In this document: piece by piece, positions 6,883 to 8,081 of the stretch
Layout: each line of letters begins with the position of its first letter
How positions within the stretch are numbered: position 1 is the first letter of the stretch
NCBI GenBank assembly: GCA_007120685.1
Contig: SKNG01000171.1
Span: 1 to 8,081, forward strand
Direction of reading: 5' to 3'
Length of the DNA stretch: 8,081 nucleotides
From: Paracoccaceae bacterium
GTDB taxonomy: Bacteria; Pseudomonadota; Alphaproteobacteria; Rhodobacterales; Rhodobacteraceae
The notes under the pieces: model-generated
What the model saw: only the letters and a program-made list of their open reading frames with translations
What the model was told of the DNA's origin: nothing
Database searches by the model: none
Made by a program: the position numbers and the translations under genes

Positions 6883-7662
6883 ATGGACGCTCCCTATGGC
6901 TGGATCTTCTTCGGCAATTTCGACCTTGCCCTTGTCTCGCTCTACATCTTCTGGCTCTTCTTCGCCGGGTTGATCTACTACATCCAGCGCGAGAACATGC
7001 GCGAGGGCTACCCGCTGGAAAACGAGGACGGCACGCCCGCCAATTCGCTCCTGCCGGTGCCCGAGCCGAAGACCTTTGACCTTTATCACGGCGGCCAGTT
7101 CCAGGCGCCCAACAACGAGCGCGAGACGCGCGAGTTGGCGCTGGCCCGCACCGCCGAAAACGGCGGCTTCCCGTTCGAGCCGACCGGCGACCCGATGGCC
7201 GATGGCGTGGGTCCGGCCTCTTACGCGATGCGCAAGGATGTGCCGGAACTGGACGCGCATGGCCATGCAAAGATCCAGCCGATGGCGGTGGTGGGCGATT
7301 TTGCTGTTGCCGCAGGGCGTGATCCGCGCGGCCTGAAGGTCATGGCCAATGACCTGCGCTCTCCGGGCAAGATCAGCGACATGTGGGTCGATGTGCCCGA
7401 ACAGCTGATCCGCTATCTGGAAGTGACGCTGGAGGATGGCAGCAAGCGGCTGGTGCCGATGCCGCTGGCGACGGTGAAACCCAACCAGGTGGTGGTGAAG
7501 GCGCTGGACGCCGACAGCTTTGCCGGCATCCCGAAGACGGCTGCCGCCGACAAGGTGACCAAGCTGGAGGAGGACAAGATCTCCGGCTACGTCGCCAGCG
7601 GCTGGATGTACGCGCGGGACAAGAAGCCCTCGCAGATGAAGGCGCTGGGCGAGCTGTTCTGA
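6883..7662 (+). CDS. puhA: Photosynthetic reaction centre H subunit
   Basis: This 259-residue protein is one residue shorter than R. sphaeroides PuhA. The H subunit caps the cytoplasmic side of the L-M reaction centre, stabilises it and guides protons to QB. A single N-terminal membrane helix (about residues 12-33) is followed by the hallmark ENMREGYPLENEDGTP. The cytoplasmic domain holds LARTAENGGFPFEPTGDPM, the proton-entry residues Asp124, His126 and His128 (DAHGH), and Glu173 in VDVPEQ. These have the same numbers as in R. sphaeroides, implying very few net indels up to that point. LEEDKISGYVASGWMYA lies near the C-terminus. The start is fixed by GGAGG (6870-6874), 8 nt before ATG. Only 19 nt separate it from lhaA, so its promoter must lie within or before lhaA. 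Confidence 0.98.
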   Translation: MDAPYGWIFFGNFDLALVSLYIFWLFFAGLIYYIQRENMREGYPLENEDGTPANSLLPVPEPKTFDLYHGGQFQAPNNERETRELALARTAENGGFPFEPTGDPMADGVGPASYAMRKDVPELDAHGHAKIQPMAVVGDFAVAAGRDPRGLKVMANDLRSPGKISDMWVDVPEQLIRYLEVTLEDGSKRLVPMPLATVKPNQVVVKALDADSFAGIPKTAAADKVTKLEEDKISGYVASGWMYARDKKPSQMKALGELF

Positions 7663-7701
7663 GCCGCCCCTGCCCGTTGACTTGACCGAAAGGACCGACC
7701 C

Positions 7702-8081
7702 ATGAGCCATGACGATTTCGCCTTCGAGCCCGTTCCCGGCCTGCCCGAGCGGCCCCCGGCGAGTGAGCAAGTGCTGTGGCAGGGTCGGCCCGATACCTGG
7801 ACCCTGGCGCGCGAGGCCTTCCGCATCCACTGGATCACCGGCTATTTCGTGGTGATCGTGGCCTGGCGCGCCGGGGTCGGCGCGGCGGAGGCCGGGCTGG
7901 CCGGCGCCATCGCCTTCGGCCTGCCCTATGTGGGCCTGGCCGTGGCGGCCTTTGCGGTGGTCTATGCGCTGGCCTGGGTGCAGGCGCGCGCCACCGTCTA
8001 CACCATCACCACCGCCCGCGTGGCCATGCGCATCGGCGCGGCGCTGCAGGTGACGCTGAACCTGCCCTTCCGCCAGATCGC
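7702..8081 (+). CDS. puhB: Photosynthetic complex assembly protein PuhB (3' truncated by window)
   Basis: The first 126 codons are visible and the frame is open to the window edge. The start MSHDDFAFEPVPGLPERPP and then EQVLWQGRPDTWTLAREAF are recognisable as PuhB, and the position directly after puhA agrees. PuhB is an inner-membrane protein with PH-like domains that helps assemble the reaction centre (and, indirectly, LH1) in R. capsulatus. Membrane segments are likely at about residues 44-57 and 67-93. The following ARATVYTITTARVAMRIGAALQVTLNLPF resembles the start of the bacterial PH-like (bPH2) domain. ATG 7702 is supported by GAAAGGA (7688-7694), 7 nt upstream. The 39-nt gap after puhA has no terminator-like hairpin, so the two genes are probably co-transcribed. 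Confidence 0.93.
   Translation, partial: MSHDDFAFEPVPGLPERPPASEQVLWQGRPDTWTLAREAFRIHWITGYFVVIVAWRAGVGAAEAGLAGAIAFGLPYVGLAVAAFAVVYALAWVQARATVYTITTARVAMRIGAALQVTLNLPFRQI

Noticed and set aside
7677..7686. TTGACTTGAC upstream of puhB, resembling a sigma-70 -35 box.
   Set aside because: A -10 box about 17 nt downstream would fall at the puhB start codon and no TATAAT-like sequence is there. It is more likely chance in the 39-nt spacer.

Overview
This window is part of a photosynthesis gene cluster from a high-GC purple (or aerobic anoxygenic phototrophic) alphaproteobacterium. It is most likely a member of the Rhodobacterales (Rhodobacter/Rhodovulum/Roseobacter relatives). The assignment rests on the gene order bchB-bchH-bchL-bchM-lhaA-puhA-puhB, on residue-level agreement of BchL and PuhA with remembered Rhodobacter sphaeroides sequences, and on a GC-rich intergenic element of a type I associate with Rhodobacteraceae genomes. 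The genus cannot be fixed from the sequence alone.

Layout: all seven genes are on the + strand and fill almost the whole window. The 3' end of bchB (to 200) overlaps bchH (190-3762) by 11 nt. A 91-nt gap (3763-3853), the only substantial one, holds a G/C-rich hairpin element. Then come bchL (3854-4750), bchM (4750-5421, sharing 1 nt with bchL) and lhaA (5418-6863, 4-nt ATGA overlap). After 19 nt comes puhA (6883-7662), and after 39 nt puhB (from 7702), which is cut by the window end. No stretch over 300 nt lacks a gene, and I see no RNA genes, mobile elements or CRISPR arrays.

How the genes work together: BchH (with BchI and BchD, not in this window) inserts Mg into protoporphyrin IX. BchM methylates the product. 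BchL and BchB (with BchN, expected just upstream) form dark-operative protochlorophyllide reductase. LhaA and PuhB help assemble LH1 and the reaction centre, and PuhA is the reaction-centre H subunit. The tight spacing and overlaps fit the known 'superoperon', in which pigment synthesis is transcribed through into reaction-centre genes. No new biological system is evident. The most unusual element is the bchH-bchL intergenic repeat, whose single G-rich arm can pair with either of two C-rich arms and whose tail supplies the bchL ribosome binding site.
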